DNA of 43,621 nt. Origin: JBBQRS01 sp038214535 (lineage in GTDB: Bacteria > Chloroflexota > Anaerolineae > CG2-30-64-16). Position 1 is the first letter of the stretch, and each line of letters opens with the position of its first letter. The notes beneath the pieces were generated by a model that saw only the letters and a program-made list of their open reading frames with translations, was not told the DNA's origin and searched no databases. The DNA is taken from NCBI GenBank assembly GCA_038214535.1, contig JBBQRS010000031.1:1-43621 (forward strand), given 5' to 3'. A program made the position numbers and the translations under genes. This document shows, piece by piece, positions 1 through 10,571 of this stretch.

Positions 1-1979
<1,979 letters not shown>

Positions 1980-2046
1980 TTTGTCTGTTCCTTAAAAGAT
2001 GCCGCAACCAGTGAGCGTCACTTCCACGTTGCCGATAATAACCTTG

Positions 2047-2052
2047 ATTATA
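2047..2052 (-). promoter_or_regulatory. Likely -10 box of clpC
   Basis: The minus strand reads TATAAT about 67 bases before the clpC ATG. No convincing -35 is visible at 16-18 bases (TTACGA lies at 19). This is a -10-only assignment, made because the site sits between the S1 terminator and clpC. Confidence 0.45.
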
Positions 2053-2113
2053 CCATATCAGGCCGATGGTGTCGTAACCGAGCATCCCCTTGGGGCCAGG
2101 GGCTTATGGCGAA

Positions 2114-2155
2114 AATACAAAAAGAGGCGGCGCGCCCGTGCGCTTCCGCCTCTTT
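2114..2155 (-). terminator. Rho-independent terminator of the S1-protein gene
   Basis: A 10-bp perfect stem (AAAGAGGCGG at 2121-2130 with CCGCCTCTTT at 2146-2155) is followed on the minus strand by TTGTATTTT. It sits between the S1 gene and clpC in their reading direction, so it separates the two transcripts. Confidence 0.8.
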
Positions 2156-2198
2156 GCAACCTCGATAGATCCGATGATACCGCTACGAAATGTAGTAT

Positions 2199-2243
2199 AG
2201 GGCCTTGTGCCCGTCGCAGGCGCCCACAAGGGGCTAGACTACG
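2199..2243. repeat. Degenerate palindromic intergenic repeat, family A
   Basis: This is an imperfect hairpin whose right arm (CGCCCACAAGGGGCTAGACT) nearly matches the right arm of the perfect palindrome at 4178-4231. It lies just past the stop codon of the S1 gene. It is one of several REP-like elements at gene ends in this window. Confidence 0.7.
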
Positions 2244-2260
2244 AGTTTGCGGATAGATAC

Positions 2261-3538
2261 TTACTCCGCTTCTTCCTGGCGCACCGGCTCCAGCGCTTCC
2301 TGGAGTTGCTCGGCGCTGAAGGCGCCCAACGTGTCGGCCTGCTCTTCGTCATCTTCGTTTGCGAAGGCGTTATCCGCTTCTTCCTGCCAGTCCACCTGTA
2401 CGTAGGACTCTTCGCTGGCCTGCCGCAGGCTCAAACCGACGCGACGGCGTTGCGGGTCAATGCGGATGATGCGCACCTGCACTTCGTCGCCTTCCTGCAC
2501 GATCTCTTTGGGGTGGCCGATGCGATAGTCGGCCAGCTCGGAGATGTGGATAAGGCCCTCGATGGCGTCGTCTATCTTCGCAAATGCGCCGAAAGTCGCC
2601 AGCTTGGTGATGGTGGCGGGCACGACCTGGCCCGTCGTATACTGCTGATCCACCTGCGTCCAGGGTTCAGGACTCAAGCGGCGCAGGCTCAGACCGATGC
2701 GCTTGCGTTCTTCGTCCACGTTCATCACGTAGACTTCGACTTCCTGGCCCATGCGCACGACTTCGCTGGGATGCTCGACGCGATGCCAGGCCAACTCGGA
2801 AAGGTGGATCAGGCCATCGGCCCCGCCCAGGTCTACGAACGCGCCGAACGGCGCGAGGCTGGTCACGATGCCCTTGACGGTGTCGCCCTTCGTGAGTTCC
2901 GCCATCAGGCGGTCTTTCTGACCCTTGCGCCAGTCGCGCATCGCCGCGCGCTCGGACAGGATCAGCCGGTTGCGGCGGCGGTCTAACTCAACTACCTTGA
3001 GTTGCATCTCCTGGCCCACCAGGCCGGCCCAGCGATCCTCGGCATCGGGTTCGCCGGACTGCATGGCCTGCCAGCGTGCGGAGAGTTGCGACGCCGGGAC
3101 AAAGCCGCGCACCCGCCCCACACGCACAATGACGCCGCCCCGGTTATATCCGGTGACGACGCCTTCAAAGACATCCTGGCTTTGCAGCAACTCGTCGGCC
3201 TGACGCCAATCCTGTTCCTGCTGCGCCCTGGTCAGCGAGATGACCACGTTGCCATCCCGGTCTTCTGGGTGGACAACGTAGGCGACCACCGGGTTTCCTA
3301 CGATCAGGGTCGCAAGGAAATCCTTCTCGAGTCGCTCTAACTCTCGTCCGTCTACGACTGCATCCGATTTGCATCCAATGTCCACGAGAATTTCTGCGGG
3401 ACTCACGCTGACAATGGTACCGTCCACGACATCACCGGCGCGCACTTGCGGGAACTCGAACGCGTCGCCGGCCAATGCCTCCATGGGATTGGGCTGATCC
3501 CAGTCCAGTTCCGTCTGAAGCACCTCTTGGCCTTTCAT
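2261..3538 (-). CDS. S1 RNA-binding domain protein (ribosomal protein S1-like)
   Basis: The protein has 425 residues and four S1 (OB-fold) repeats. They start near GDVVDGTIVSVSPAEILVDI (about 35), QDVFEGVVTGYNRGGVIVRV (about 120), GDTVKGIVTSLAPFGAFVDL (about 215) and GQVVPATITKLATFGAFAKI (about 300). The last two carry the classic GLIHISEL-type and IGLSLRR motifs. The C-terminal ~50 residues are acidic. Four domains is the form common in Gram-positive and Chloroflexota S1 homologues, against six in E. coli. The likely role is mRNA binding at the ribosome. A purine-rich site GGAGGGGAG lies about 11 bases upstream of the ATG. Naming it rpsA would be reasonable but the exact orthology is not checked. 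Confidence 0.9.
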   Translation of the reverse strand: MKGQEVLQTELDWDQPNPMEALAGDAFEFPQVRAGDVVDGTIVSVSPAEILVDIGCKSDAVVDGRELERLEKDFLATLIVGNPVVAYVVHPEDRDGNVVISLTRAQQEQDWRQADELLQSQDVFEGVVTGYNRGGVIVRVGRVRGFVPASQLSARWQAMQSGEPDAEDRWAGLVGQEMQLKVVELDRRRNRLILSERAAMRDWRKGQKDRLMAELTKGDTVKGIVTSLAPFGAFVDLGGADGLIHLSELAWHRVEHPSEVVRMGQEVEVYVMNVDEERKRIGLSLRRLSPEPWTQVDQQYTTGQVVPATITKLATFGAFAKIDDAIEGLIHISELADYRIGHPKEIVQEGDEVQVRIIRIDPQRRRVGLSLRQASEESYVQVDWQEEADNAFANEDDEEQADTLGAFSAEQLQEALEPVRQEEAE

Positions 3539-3657
3539 GAGAATGATGGCTCCCCTCCGAAGATATTGCTCAAATCATAACAAGTATCTACGCAAAACGC
3601 AAACGTGTTGGCCGACAAACGCGTGGATTTCATAATCGCCAGCAATGGGGGATTTTT

Positions 3658-3728
3658 CTGTCATGCTGAACGGAGTGAAGCATCTCGATAACGTAACCGG
3701 AGATGCTTCACTCCGTTCAGCATGACAG
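3658..3728. repeat. Perfect 29-bp inverted repeat, family B
   Basis: Arms 3658-3686 and 3700-3728 are perfectly complementary over 29 bases, with a 13-base loop. The arm begins CTGTCATGCTGAACGGAGTG. It lies between ridA and the S1 gene. From memory, sequences of this kind recur in many bacterial genomes as mobile palindromic elements. It could also terminate or process the ridA transcript. Confidence 0.9.
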
Positions 3729-3748
3729 GGGTTAGTTTGATAGAGTGT

Positions 3749-4135
3749 TCAGGAACGAATCGGCTTGTAGGCGATCATCTCGATCTCGACCAGACCCCCC
3801 CTGGGAAGCCCAGCGACCTGCACGGTGGAACGCGCTGGCGCGGCGCCGGTGAAGCGCGCGCCATAAACGGCGTTCACCGCCTGAAAATCGGCCATGTCGG
3901 CCAGGAAGATCGTGGTCTTCACCACATCATCGAGGCCCGCGCCGGCAGCCTCGAGCAAGGCCGTCAGGTTGTCCATAACCTGCTCGGCCTGGGCCGTCAC
4001 GCCCTCACGTAACACGCCGTCGGCGGGGGTCATCCCCAGTTGGCCGGAGGTGTAGATGAAATCGCCGGCGCGCATCGCCTGGCTGTAGGGGCCGATGGCG
4101 GCCGGGGCTGTGTTCGTAACGATCACTTCGCGCAT
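3749..4135 (-). CDS. ridA: RidA family enamine/imine deaminase
   Basis: The protein has 128 residues. RidA proteins hydrolyse reactive 2-aminoacrylate and other enamines released by PLP enzymes. The sequence runs MREVIVTNTAPAAIGPYSQA at the start, has the family core YTSGQLGM, and carries the conserved substrate-binding Arg in ARSTVQVAGLPRGGLVEIEM near the C-terminus. The start at 4135 is preceded by AAGGAG. The reading frame stays open upstream to a GTG at 4216, but those 27 codons come from the palindromic repeat and are rejected. Homotrimeric cytosolic enzyme; identity is clear. Confidence 0.93.
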   Translation of the reverse strand: MREVIVTNTAPAAIGPYSQAMRAGDFIYTSGQLGMTPADGVLREGVTAQAEQVMDNLTALLEAAGAGLDDVVKTTIFLADMADFQAVNAVYGARFTGAAPARSTVQVAGLPRGGLVEIEMIAYKPIRS

Positions 4136-4177
4136 GATGTCTCCTTGGGGTGTTATGTGGAATCCACTGAAAAACCG

Positions 4178-4231
4178 GTAGTCCAGCCCCTTGTGGGCGT
4201 ACGCGCGGACGCCCACAAGGGGCTGGACTAC
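4178..4231. repeat. Perfect ~22-bp palindromic repeat, family A
   Basis: Arms 4178-4200 and 4209-4231 pair (AGTCCAGCCCCTTGTGGGCG with its complement) around an 8-base loop. It lies between the leuS stop codon and ridA. A degenerate relative lies at 2199-2243. It may act as a transcript-end hairpin for leuS, but no T-run follows. Confidence 0.9.
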
Positions 4232-4233
4232 AA

Positions 4234-7074
4234 CTACCCTACAACGATATTGATCAGTTTACCGCCCGCGAAGATGATCTTCCGGATGGTCTTGTCTTCC
4301 AGCCATTTTTGAACCAACGGGCTTGCCAGGGCCAACGCCCGCGCCTCTTCCTCGGTGATGTCCGCGGAGGCCTCGATCTTGTCGCGCAACTTGCCGTTCA
4401 CCTGCACCACCAGCGTGATTGTGTCGGCCTTCGCCAGTTCCGGGTCGTATTCCGGCCAGGGCTGGACATGGACGCTCTGCTCCGGCGTAAAATCGCCCTG
4501 CCCATGTCTCTGTTGCCAGAGTTCCTCCGCGATGTGCGGCGTCTCGGGGGCCAGCATCAGGATCAGGGCGTCTAGCGCCTCATCCCAGGCGGGCGTGCCG
4601 TAGACGACCGTCTCGCGGGCCTTCATCAAGTAGTTGTTGAGCTCCATCAGCGCCGACAGCAGGGTGTTGAACTTGAACGCCTCGATATCCTCGGTGACTT
4701 TGTGGATCGTGCGGTGGGTCACGTGGCGCAGCTCGCGTTCGGCCTCAGCCACGTCGCCGCCCTCTTCCGGGTTCTGCGGCGGATCGAGAACGACCGCCCA
4801 CACGCGTTCGAGGAAGCGCCGCGAGCCTTCGATGCCTTGCGGGTTCCACGGCCCGCCCATATCCCACGGGCCGATGAACATCAGGTAAGAGCGCACGGTG
4901 TCCGCGCCGTAGCGTTCAACCCACTCATCAGGCGCGACCACATTGCCCTTACTCTTGCTCATGCGGTTGCCGTCAGGCCCCAGGATGATGCCCTGGTTGA
5001 ATTGCCGCAGCATCGGCTCATCGAATGATACGATGCCCATGTCGCGCAGCGCCTTGGTGAAGAACCGCGTGTAGAGCAGGTGCATAGTGGCGTGTTCCGG
5101 CCCACCGGTGTACAGGTCTACGGGCAGCCAGTAGTCGCCCGCTTCGACATCCCAGGGCATATCGTCCGGCCCCAGCGTCTCACCGGCCCGCCAGTAGGGT
5201 GAGATATATGCGTAGTGGTACCACGACGAACACATGAAGGTGTCCATCGTGTCGGTCTCACGTTGTGCGTCTTCGTTACCGCACTGCGGGCACTTCACGT
5301 GCAGAAAGGCTTCGTCGAACTTCAGGGCGTTCTCGCCGGTGGGCGGGATTTCCGCATCCGGTGGCAGCAACACGGGCAGATCCTCATAAGGCACCGGCAC
5401 GACGCCGCAATCGGGGCAATAGATCATCGGGATGGGCGTGCCCCAGTAACGTTGGCGGCTGATGAGCCAGTCGCGCAGCTTGTAGTTGATGGCGAACTTA
5501 CCGATGCCTTCGGCTTCCAACCACTGCGTCACGTCGGCTTTGGCCGTGTCGCCGGGCGTCCCCGTGAACTGGCCCGAGTTGATCATCGTGCCATAGTCGC
5601 TGTGGTAGAGCACGTCGCGATACCACTCCGTCGCGTACCACATTTCCATGGTCGTGCGGAATTGTTGCGTGTACTCATAGCCTGCGTGACAGCGCGCCAT
5701 GATCGCGCGGTCAGCATCTGCCGAGGTCAGCGTCATCGGCCCATCTGCGAACACGATTTGCCAGGCGTGGCCGACGATGTCGCCCCAGTGTCCCGGTCTC
5801 AGATGCGCTTGCAGAAGGGCGGCATAGCTTCGGGTTTGTTCCGCGCCGTCCAGCGTGACGGCGTAGAATTTGCCGCGCTCCGGTATATCCAGCCATTCCC
5901 AGGCCATGCCGGCGGCATCCAGCGCGGCCGCGAACTCCTCGCCCACCGAGCCATCCCACACGGCGCTCTTGGCGATCTCGTCGGTGCGCTCGATCACCGG
6001 GATGATGGGCAGGCCGAACTTCAGGGCGAAGGCGAAATCGCGGTCGTCGTGGGCGGGCACGGCCATGATCGCGCCCGTGCCGTAGGTCATCATTACGTAG
6101 TCGGCGATCCAGATGGGGATGCGCTCGTCGTTGACGGGATTCACGGCGTACGCGCCGATGAAGACGCCGGTCTTCTCCTTTTCCGTGGATGACCGCTCGA
6201 TCTCTGTCTGCCGGCTCGCCTGGAGTTGATACTCCGTGACCGCGGCGCGTTGTTCCGGCGTGGTCAGCTTCTCGACCAGCGGATGTTCGGGCGCGAGCAC
6301 CATGAAGGTTGCGCCCCACAGGGTATCGGGCCGCGTGGTGAAAATGAGGATTTCATCGCCGGCCTCCGATGTGAAGGTCACTTCCGCGCCTTCGCTGCGG
6401 CCGATCCAGTTGGTTTGCGCGGTGCGGATGCGTTCCGGCCAATCAATCGTCGAAAAGTCCAACAGCTCGTCGGCATAATTGGTGATGCGGAAGTACCATT
6501 GTTCCAGTTCTTTCTTGACCACCGTTGTGCCGCAGCGTTCGCAATGTCGGTCGTCGCCCTGCACCTGTTCGCGCGCCAGGGTGGTGTTGCACTTCGGGCA
6601 GAAGTCCACCGGCGAGTATTTGCGATAGGCCAAACCCGCATCGTACAGCTTGCGGAAGAACCATTGTGTCCACACATAGTAGCGCGGATCACAGGAGACC
6701 GCCTCGCGATCCCAGGCCCACATCGCGCCCATCCTGCGCAGTTGTCCGCGCATCCGCTCGATGTTTGCCATCGTCCACTGGTAGGGATGGATCCCGCGTT
6801 TGATGGCCGCATTCTCGGCAGGCAGCCCAAAAGCGTCAAAACCGATGGGGTAGAAGACGTTGTACCCGCGCATACGTTTGTAGCGCGCCACCGCGTCCGA
6901 TGGCGACATGGGATACCAGTGCCCGATGTGCAGGTCGCCCGACGGATAGGGCAGCATGGTGAGCAGGTAGAACTTCTCACCGGGCCGGTCGCGGCGCGTT
7001 GCATAGAGGCCGCTCGCGTCCCAGGCCTGATGCCACTTTGGTTCGATGACTTGTGGATTATATCGGTCTGCCAT
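4234..7074 (-). CDS. leuS: Leucyl-tRNA synthetase
   Basis: This class I aminoacyl-tRNA synthetase charges tRNA-Leu. It has 946 residues from the ATG at 7074 (MADRYNPQVIEPKWHQAWDA), which has GGGAG upstream. The HIGH signature DLHIGHWYP is at about 47-55, a zinc-ribbon CPKC...CERC pair lies near 160-185, and the CP1 editing domain has TRPDTLWGATFMV and GAIMAVPAHDDRDF. A second CPDC...CPQC zinc module follows, then the tryptophan-rich CSSWYHYAY, and RMSKSKGN near residue 703. The C-terminal anticodon-binding and LeuS tail are complete. The gene is full length, and its leader carries a leucine-type T-box. Confidence 0.98.
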   Translation of the reverse strand: MADRYNPQVIEPKWHQAWDASGLYATRRDRPGEKFYLLTMLPYPSGDLHIGHWYPMSPSDAVARYKRMRGYNVFYPIGFDAFGLPAENAAIKRGIHPYQWTMANIERMRGQLRRMGAMWAWDREAVSCDPRYYVWTQWFFRKLYDAGLAYRKYSPVDFCPKCNTTLAREQVQGDDRHCERCGTTVVKKELEQWYFRITNYADELLDFSTIDWPERIRTAQTNWIGRSEGAEVTFTSEAGDEILIFTTRPDTLWGATFMVLAPEHPLVEKLTTPEQRAAVTEYQLQASRQTEIERSSTEKEKTGVFIGAYAVNPVNDERIPIWIADYVMMTYGTGAIMAVPAHDDRDFAFALKFGLPIIPVIERTDEIAKSAVWDGSVGEEFAAALDAAGMAWEWLDIPERGKFYAVTLDGAEQTRSYAALLQAHLRPGHWGDIVGHAWQIVFADGPMTLTSADADRAIMARCHAGYEYTQQFRTTMEMWYATEWYRDVLYHSDYGTMINSGQFTGTPGDTAKADVTQWLEAEGIGKFAINYKLRDWLISRQRYWGTPIPMIYCPDCGVVPVPYEDLPVLLPPDAEIPPTGENALKFDEAFLHVKCPQCGNEDAQRETDTMDTFMCSSWYHYAYISPYWRAGETLGPDDMPWDVEAGDYWLPVDLYTGGPEHATMHLLYTRFFTKALRDMGIVSFDEPMLRQFNQGIILGPDGNRMSKSKGNVVAPDEWVERYGADTVRSYLMFIGPWDMGGPWNPQGIEGSRRFLERVWAVVLDPPQNPEEGGDVAEAERELRHVTHRTIHKVTEDIEAFKFNTLLSALMELNNYLMKARETVVYGTPAWDEALDALILMLAPETPHIAEELWQQRHGQGDFTPEQSVHVQPWPEYDPELAKADTITLVVQVNGKLRDKIEASADITEEEARALALASPLVQKWLEDKTIRKIIFAGGKLINIVVG

Positions 7075-7120
7075 GATGACTCCCAACCGTAAGGGATAAA
7101 AAGAGATAACGGATTTCGGA

Positions 7121-7160
7121 TAACAAAAGAGCCCCGATCGTCACAGGGACGAAGGGGACT
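7121..7160 (-). terminator. T-box controlled terminator of leuS
   Basis: On the minus strand AGTCCCCTTCGTC pairs with GACGATCGGGGCT (two internal mismatches), followed by CTTTTGTTAT. The 5' arm overlaps the end of the antiterminator, as expected when the two are mutually exclusive. It lies about 50 bases before the leuS ATG. Confidence 0.85.
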
Positions 7161-7206
7161 CCGCGGTACCACCCTGGTTGCCGGTCGTCCCCTAATCGGG
7201 GACAGG

Positions 7207-7279
<73 letters not shown>

Positions 7280-7514
7280 TTACATACCGACCACTCAGCA
7301 ATAGCGTTAACGGGCAAACCCGGCTCAGGCTAATGATGCGACATGTCGCAAGTTCACCCGAGCGGCTCACGGACGAGTTCGGTCTGACGCGGGTTCCATG
7401 ACCGCCTGCGAAGTTTGCACTATCCTCCGCTCTCTGTGGAACTGGCCTACTGCTTCCGCTCGACGCCGGCTTATCCAGTTGGTAACCTATACGCCCCAGC
7501 TTCAGGGGCACAGG

Positions 7515-7587
<73 letters not shown>

Positions 7588-7620
7588 ACGGGATCTTCCG
7601 CAGAACAGAATGCGAACCCT

Positions 7621-7649
7621 AGTATAGCCATGAGGGTGCGCTCTGTCAA
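7621..7649 (-). promoter_or_regulatory. Sigma70-type promoter for tRNA-Ala(CGC), T-box and leuS
   Basis: TTGACA (7644-7649), a 17-base spacer and TATACT (7621-7626) on the minus strand put the transcript start about 26 bases before tRNA-Ala(CGC). No other comparable promoter is visible before leuS. Confidence 0.85.
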
Positions 7650-7689
7650 ATCACACGGCATCTGCGAAACCTCAACTGCCCGCAACACT

Positions 7690-7718
7690 TTGACAGCCTA
7701 CAGTGAATATGCTATGAA
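7690..7718 (+). promoter_or_regulatory. Sigma70-type promoter for the 7769-9104 gene pair
   Basis: TTGACA (7690-7695), 17 bases, then TATGAA (7713-7718). The predicted start lies about 44 bases before the GTG at 7769. It is divergent to the tRNA-leuS promoter. Confidence 0.75.
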
Positions 7719-7768
7719 GAATCCGGCGACTGATTTATCAAGCGGCTGATTCAAGCCAGGGAGGCTTT

Positions 7769-8182
7769 GTGGGTTTCTTCTTCTCTCTTCACGCGATTTG
7801 GCGGTGGGTGTTGTTGGCGGCGGCGATCCTCGTCGTTGCCAAGGCATTGATTGGTTGGCTGGGCAAGCAACCGTGGACGCAGCTCGATGATCGGCTGGGG
7901 CTGGCTTACGTCATTACCGTGGATGTCCAGGTGTTGCTCGGCCTGATTATCTGGCTGTTTGGGCCGATCGGGTTGCGAACCCTGACGCAGGCGATGGGCA
8001 ATCCGGAACTGCGGTTTCTGGCGTTGGAGCACCCTATCTTGATGCTCATCAGTATGGCGCTCGCGCACGTCGGGCGCAGCCGGAGCAAGCGCATGATTGA
8101 TCCCGTGGACAAGCATCGTACGGCGTTCATCTTCTATACCCTGAGCCTGGTCTTCCTTGCAGCCATCTTCCTGATGGCGTAA
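7769..8182 (+). CDS. Four-helix integral membrane protein of unknown function
   Basis: The protein has 137 residues and starts at a GTG with GGGAGG about 4 bases upstream. Four hydrophobic helices are visible: WRWVLLAAAILVVAKALIGW (about 11-30), AYVITVDVQVLLGLIIWLFG (about 46-65), HPILMLISMALAHV (about 88-101) and FIFYTLSLVFLAAIFLMA (about 120-137). Conserved-looking histidines occur in SLHAIWRW, LEHP and LAHVGRSRSK. They sit at helix ends, where a haem or metal could bind. I recall similar short proteins labelled cytochrome b-like in databases, but I cannot confirm that. It is the first gene of a pair with the acyltransferase, 37 bases apart, so a membrane-lipid-linked role is possible. Confidence 0.8.
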   Translation: MGFFFSLHAIWRWVLLAAAILVVAKALIGWLGKQPWTQLDDRLGLAYVITVDVQVLLGLIIWLFGPIGLRTLTQAMGNPELRFLALEHPILMLISMALAHVGRSRSKRMIDPVDKHRTAFIFYTLSLVFLAAIFLMA

Positions 8183-8219
8183 GCCTGCGCCGCACGGCTG
8201 GTCGGCGCGATTATAACGA

Positions 8220-9104
8220 ATGATCTTCGAGAACTACTACCTCTATCAGTTGGGCATGTGGTTGGTTGCGCGGCTGCCGCGCTGGTTTGTGGATGGCGTG
8301 GCGGTGTTCTTGGTGGATCTCAACTATCCGCTGAATCGGCGCGGGCGTAACGCGATCTGGGCCAATCTGCGACGTGTGTTGCCGCCCGAAACCCCGAAAA
8401 ATGAGCGCCGTCGCATCGCGCAAAGCACGTTCCGCAACTTCGGGCTTTCCATCGTGGATTTTTTCCGAATTCCACAGATGACGCGCGAGAACACCCATCA
8501 GTTTGTGACGGAGGTGCGCGGTTGGGAGCATATTCAGGAGGTCATGGCGGCGCGCGTGGGGGGCATCTTCATGAGCGCGCATATGGGAAGTTGGGAGTTG
8601 GCCGGGGCTTACATTGCTTTTAACGGCGTTCCGCTCACCGGCGTCGCCCTGCCGCACAGGGACCCGCGGATTGACGAGATGTATCAGGAGGTTCGCGAGA
8701 ATATGGGCATCGAGGTCGTGACGGTGGGCGGCGCGGTGCGTAGGCTGTATCAGGCGCTCAAGCAAGGGCGCTTCGTGGCTGTTGCTTCCGATCGTGATAC
8801 GTCCGGACAGGGTGAGCTTTTGCCGTTTTTCGGTGAGGTCACCCGGATGCCCACCGGTCACGCCCGGCTGGCGTTGAAGACCGGCGCGTGGATCCTCCCA
8901 ACTTCGGTTTATCGCCTGCCCGACGGCAGGACGGCGATGGAAGTGCGCCCCCCGATTCGACCTGACCCGGAAAACGACACGGAAGAGAGTCTCACGCTGC
9001 GCTGTATGACGGTGCTGGAAGAGTTCATCCGCGCCCGGCCCGAACAGTGGTCATCGTTCGAGGATCTGTGGGATCAACCGGCGCTGGAAGGGGCAGTGAG
9101 TTAG
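8220..9104 (+). CDS. LpxL/HtrB-type lysophospholipid or glycolipid acyltransferase
   Basis: The protein has 294 residues. It matches the bacterial lipid A biosynthesis acyltransferase fold: N-terminal amphipathic segment, RRRIAQSTFRNFGLSIVDFF, the catalytic HX4E motif in SAHMGSWELAG (about 120-130), ASDRDTSGQGELLPFFGE (about 182-199) and the TGHARLALKTGAWILPTSVY strand. The family moves acyl chains from acyl-ACP or acyl-CoA to a membrane lipid. Where lipid A is absent, homologues such as actinobacterial PatA acylate phosphatidylinositol mannosides. The substrate here is unknown. It acts at the inner face of the membrane. It is cotranscribed with the small membrane protein before it. Confidence 0.88.
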   Translation: MIFENYYLYQLGMWLVARLPRWFVDGVAVFLVDLNYPLNRRGRNAIWANLRRVLPPETPKNERRRIAQSTFRNFGLSIVDFFRIPQMTRENTHQFVTEVRGWEHIQEVMAARVGGIFMSAHMGSWELAGAYIAFNGVPLTGVALPHRDPRIDEMYQEVRENMGIEVVTVGGAVRRLYQALKQGRFVAVASDRDTSGQGELLPFFGEVTRMPTGHARLALKTGAWILPTSVYRLPDGRTAMEVRPPIRPDPENDTEESLTLRCMTVLEEFIRARPEQWSSFEDLWDQPALEGAVS

Positions 9105-9106
9105 CG

Positions 9107-9166
9107 CCCTTTGTAGTGACGGCTTCAGCCGTTGGGGTAGAACTCAACGGCCGTCACTACAAAGGG
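9107..9166. repeat. Palindromic intergenic repeat, family C
   Basis: CCCTTTGTAGTGACG (9107-9121) pairs with CGTCACTACAAAGGG (9152-9166). The inner GCCGTTG (9128-9134) pairs with CAACGGC (9145-9151). It lies between the convergent acyltransferase and argH, and shares GTGACGGCTTCAGC with the repeat at 16962-17009. Confidence 0.9.
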
Positions 9167-9180
9167 GAGGTAAACCGATC

Positions 9181-10560
9181 CTAAGCTTTGAGCCGATCGC
9201 GCAGGGTGCGGATTTGCGCTTCGACCGCGGCACGCGCCGTGCCGCCGGGGGCCGCGCGCTGCTCGACGGAGCGTTCGAAGTCCCACACACTGGCTGCGTG
9301 CCCATCGAAAAGCGGATGAATCGCGCGTAGATCGGTAGGTGGCACGTCGCGCAGGCGGCAGTCCAGTTCCTCGGCGCGCCGGACGACCTGCCCCACCAGG
9401 TGATGACTCTCGCGGAAGGGGACGCCCTGCCTGACGAGCACGTCGGCCAGGTCGGTCGCCAGCAGCCCGTCATCCAGGGCCGCGTGCATCCGCTCCGGGT
9501 GCAACGTGAGGGTGCTCAACACGCCGCGCGCGACGGGCAGCGCCAGATCCAGCGTGTCAGACGCATCGAACAGCGATTCCTTGTCCTCTTGCAGGTCCTT
9601 GTCGTAGGCGCTCGGCAACCCCTTGAGCATCACCATGACTTGTGTCAGCGACCCCACCAGCCGGCCCGATTTGCCGCGCAACAACTCCAGCGAGTCGGGG
9701 TTCTTCTTCTGCGGCATCAGGCTGGAGCCGGTGCTGTAGGCGTCGGCCAGGGTCACGAAGCCATACTCGCGGCTGCTCCACAAGATCAGGTCTTCGGCCC
9801 ACCGGCTCAGATGCACGCCGAGCAGCGCGGCCCAGAACAGGTATTCCACGATGAAATCGCGGTCGCTCACGGCGTCCATGCTGTTGGGGCTGATTTCGGC
9901 GAAATCGAGATCGGCGGCCAGCGCGCCGCGGTCAATCGGAAACGGGCAGCCCGCCAGCGCGCCCGATCCCAGCGGCATCACCTCGATGCGGCGCGCCAGG
10001 TCAGCAAGGCGCTGCCGGTCGCGCTCCCACGCCCACGCGTGACTCAGCAGCCAGTGGCTCCAGCGCACGGGTTGCGCGGGCTGGACGTGGGTATAACCCG
10101 GCATGAGAAGATCGAGGTCGGTTTCGGCGCGGTCGGCGGCGGCGCGCAGCAGGGCGACTAACTCGCCATCGAGGGCGCGCACCTGCTCACGCAGCCACAA
10201 CCGCACATCGGTCGCCACCTGATCGTTGCGGCTGCGCCCCGTGTGCAACTTCCCGGCGAGCGGGCCGATGGCCTCCGTCAAGCGGCGCTCCACGTAGCTG
10301 TGGATGTCTTCGTCGGAGGCGCCGGCGAACGCGGCGGGGGGATCGGCGGCGATCTCGGCGCGCAACGCTTCCAGCCCCACCACGATCATATCGCGTTCAC
10401 TCGGGGCCAGTAGCCCGGCGCGGCAGATCGCCCGCGCCCAGGCCACCGACCCGGTGATGTCGCTATCCCACAGTCGCCAATCGAACGGCAGGGACGCGTT
10501 GAAGCGCGCCATCAGCGCGTCGGTATCTCCCTGGAAGCGCCCTCCCCACAATGGCGACAT
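9181..10560 (-). CDS. argH: Argininosuccinate lyase
   Basis: The last step of arginine synthesis: argininosuccinate is split to arginine and fumarate. The protein has 459 residues and starts MSPLWGGRFQGDTDALMARF. The family signature GSSLMPQKKNPD with the catalytic Ser lies at about residue 275. HTGRSRNDQVATDVRLW (about 107-123) and TPGYTHVQPAQPVRW-like sequence (read here MPGYTHVQPAQPVRWSHWLL) carry the active-site His. It is the last gene of the arginine operon. Its ribosome site AAGGA overlaps the stop of the aldo/keto reductase gene. Confidence 0.98.
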   Translation of the reverse strand: MSPLWGGRFQGDTDALMARFNASLPFDWRLWDSDITGSVAWARAICRAGLLAPSERDMIVVGLEALRAEIAADPPAAFAGASDEDIHSYVERRLTEAIGPLAGKLHTGRSRNDQVATDVRLWLREQVRALDGELVALLRAAADRAETDLDLLMPGYTHVQPAQPVRWSHWLLSHAWAWERDRQRLADLARRIEVMPLGSGALAGCPFPIDRGALAADLDFAEISPNSMDAVSDRDFIVEYLFWAALLGVHLSRWAEDLILWSSREYGFVTLADAYSTGSSLMPQKKNPDSLELLRGKSGRLVGSLTQVMVMLKGLPSAYDKDLQEDKESLFDASDTLDLALPVARGVLSTLTLHPERMHAALDDGLLATDLADVLVRQGVPFRESHHLVGQVVRRAEELDCRLRDVPPTDLRAIHPLFDGHAASVWDFERSVEQRAAPGGTARAAVEAQIRTLRDRLKA

Positions 10561-10571
10561 AGGTCAGTTCC

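Noticed and set aside
1980..2110. A CIRCE or CtsR heat-shock operator before clpC
   Set aside because: No inverted repeat of the GCACTC-N9-GAGTGC type and no CtsR heptad repeat was found in the upstream region.
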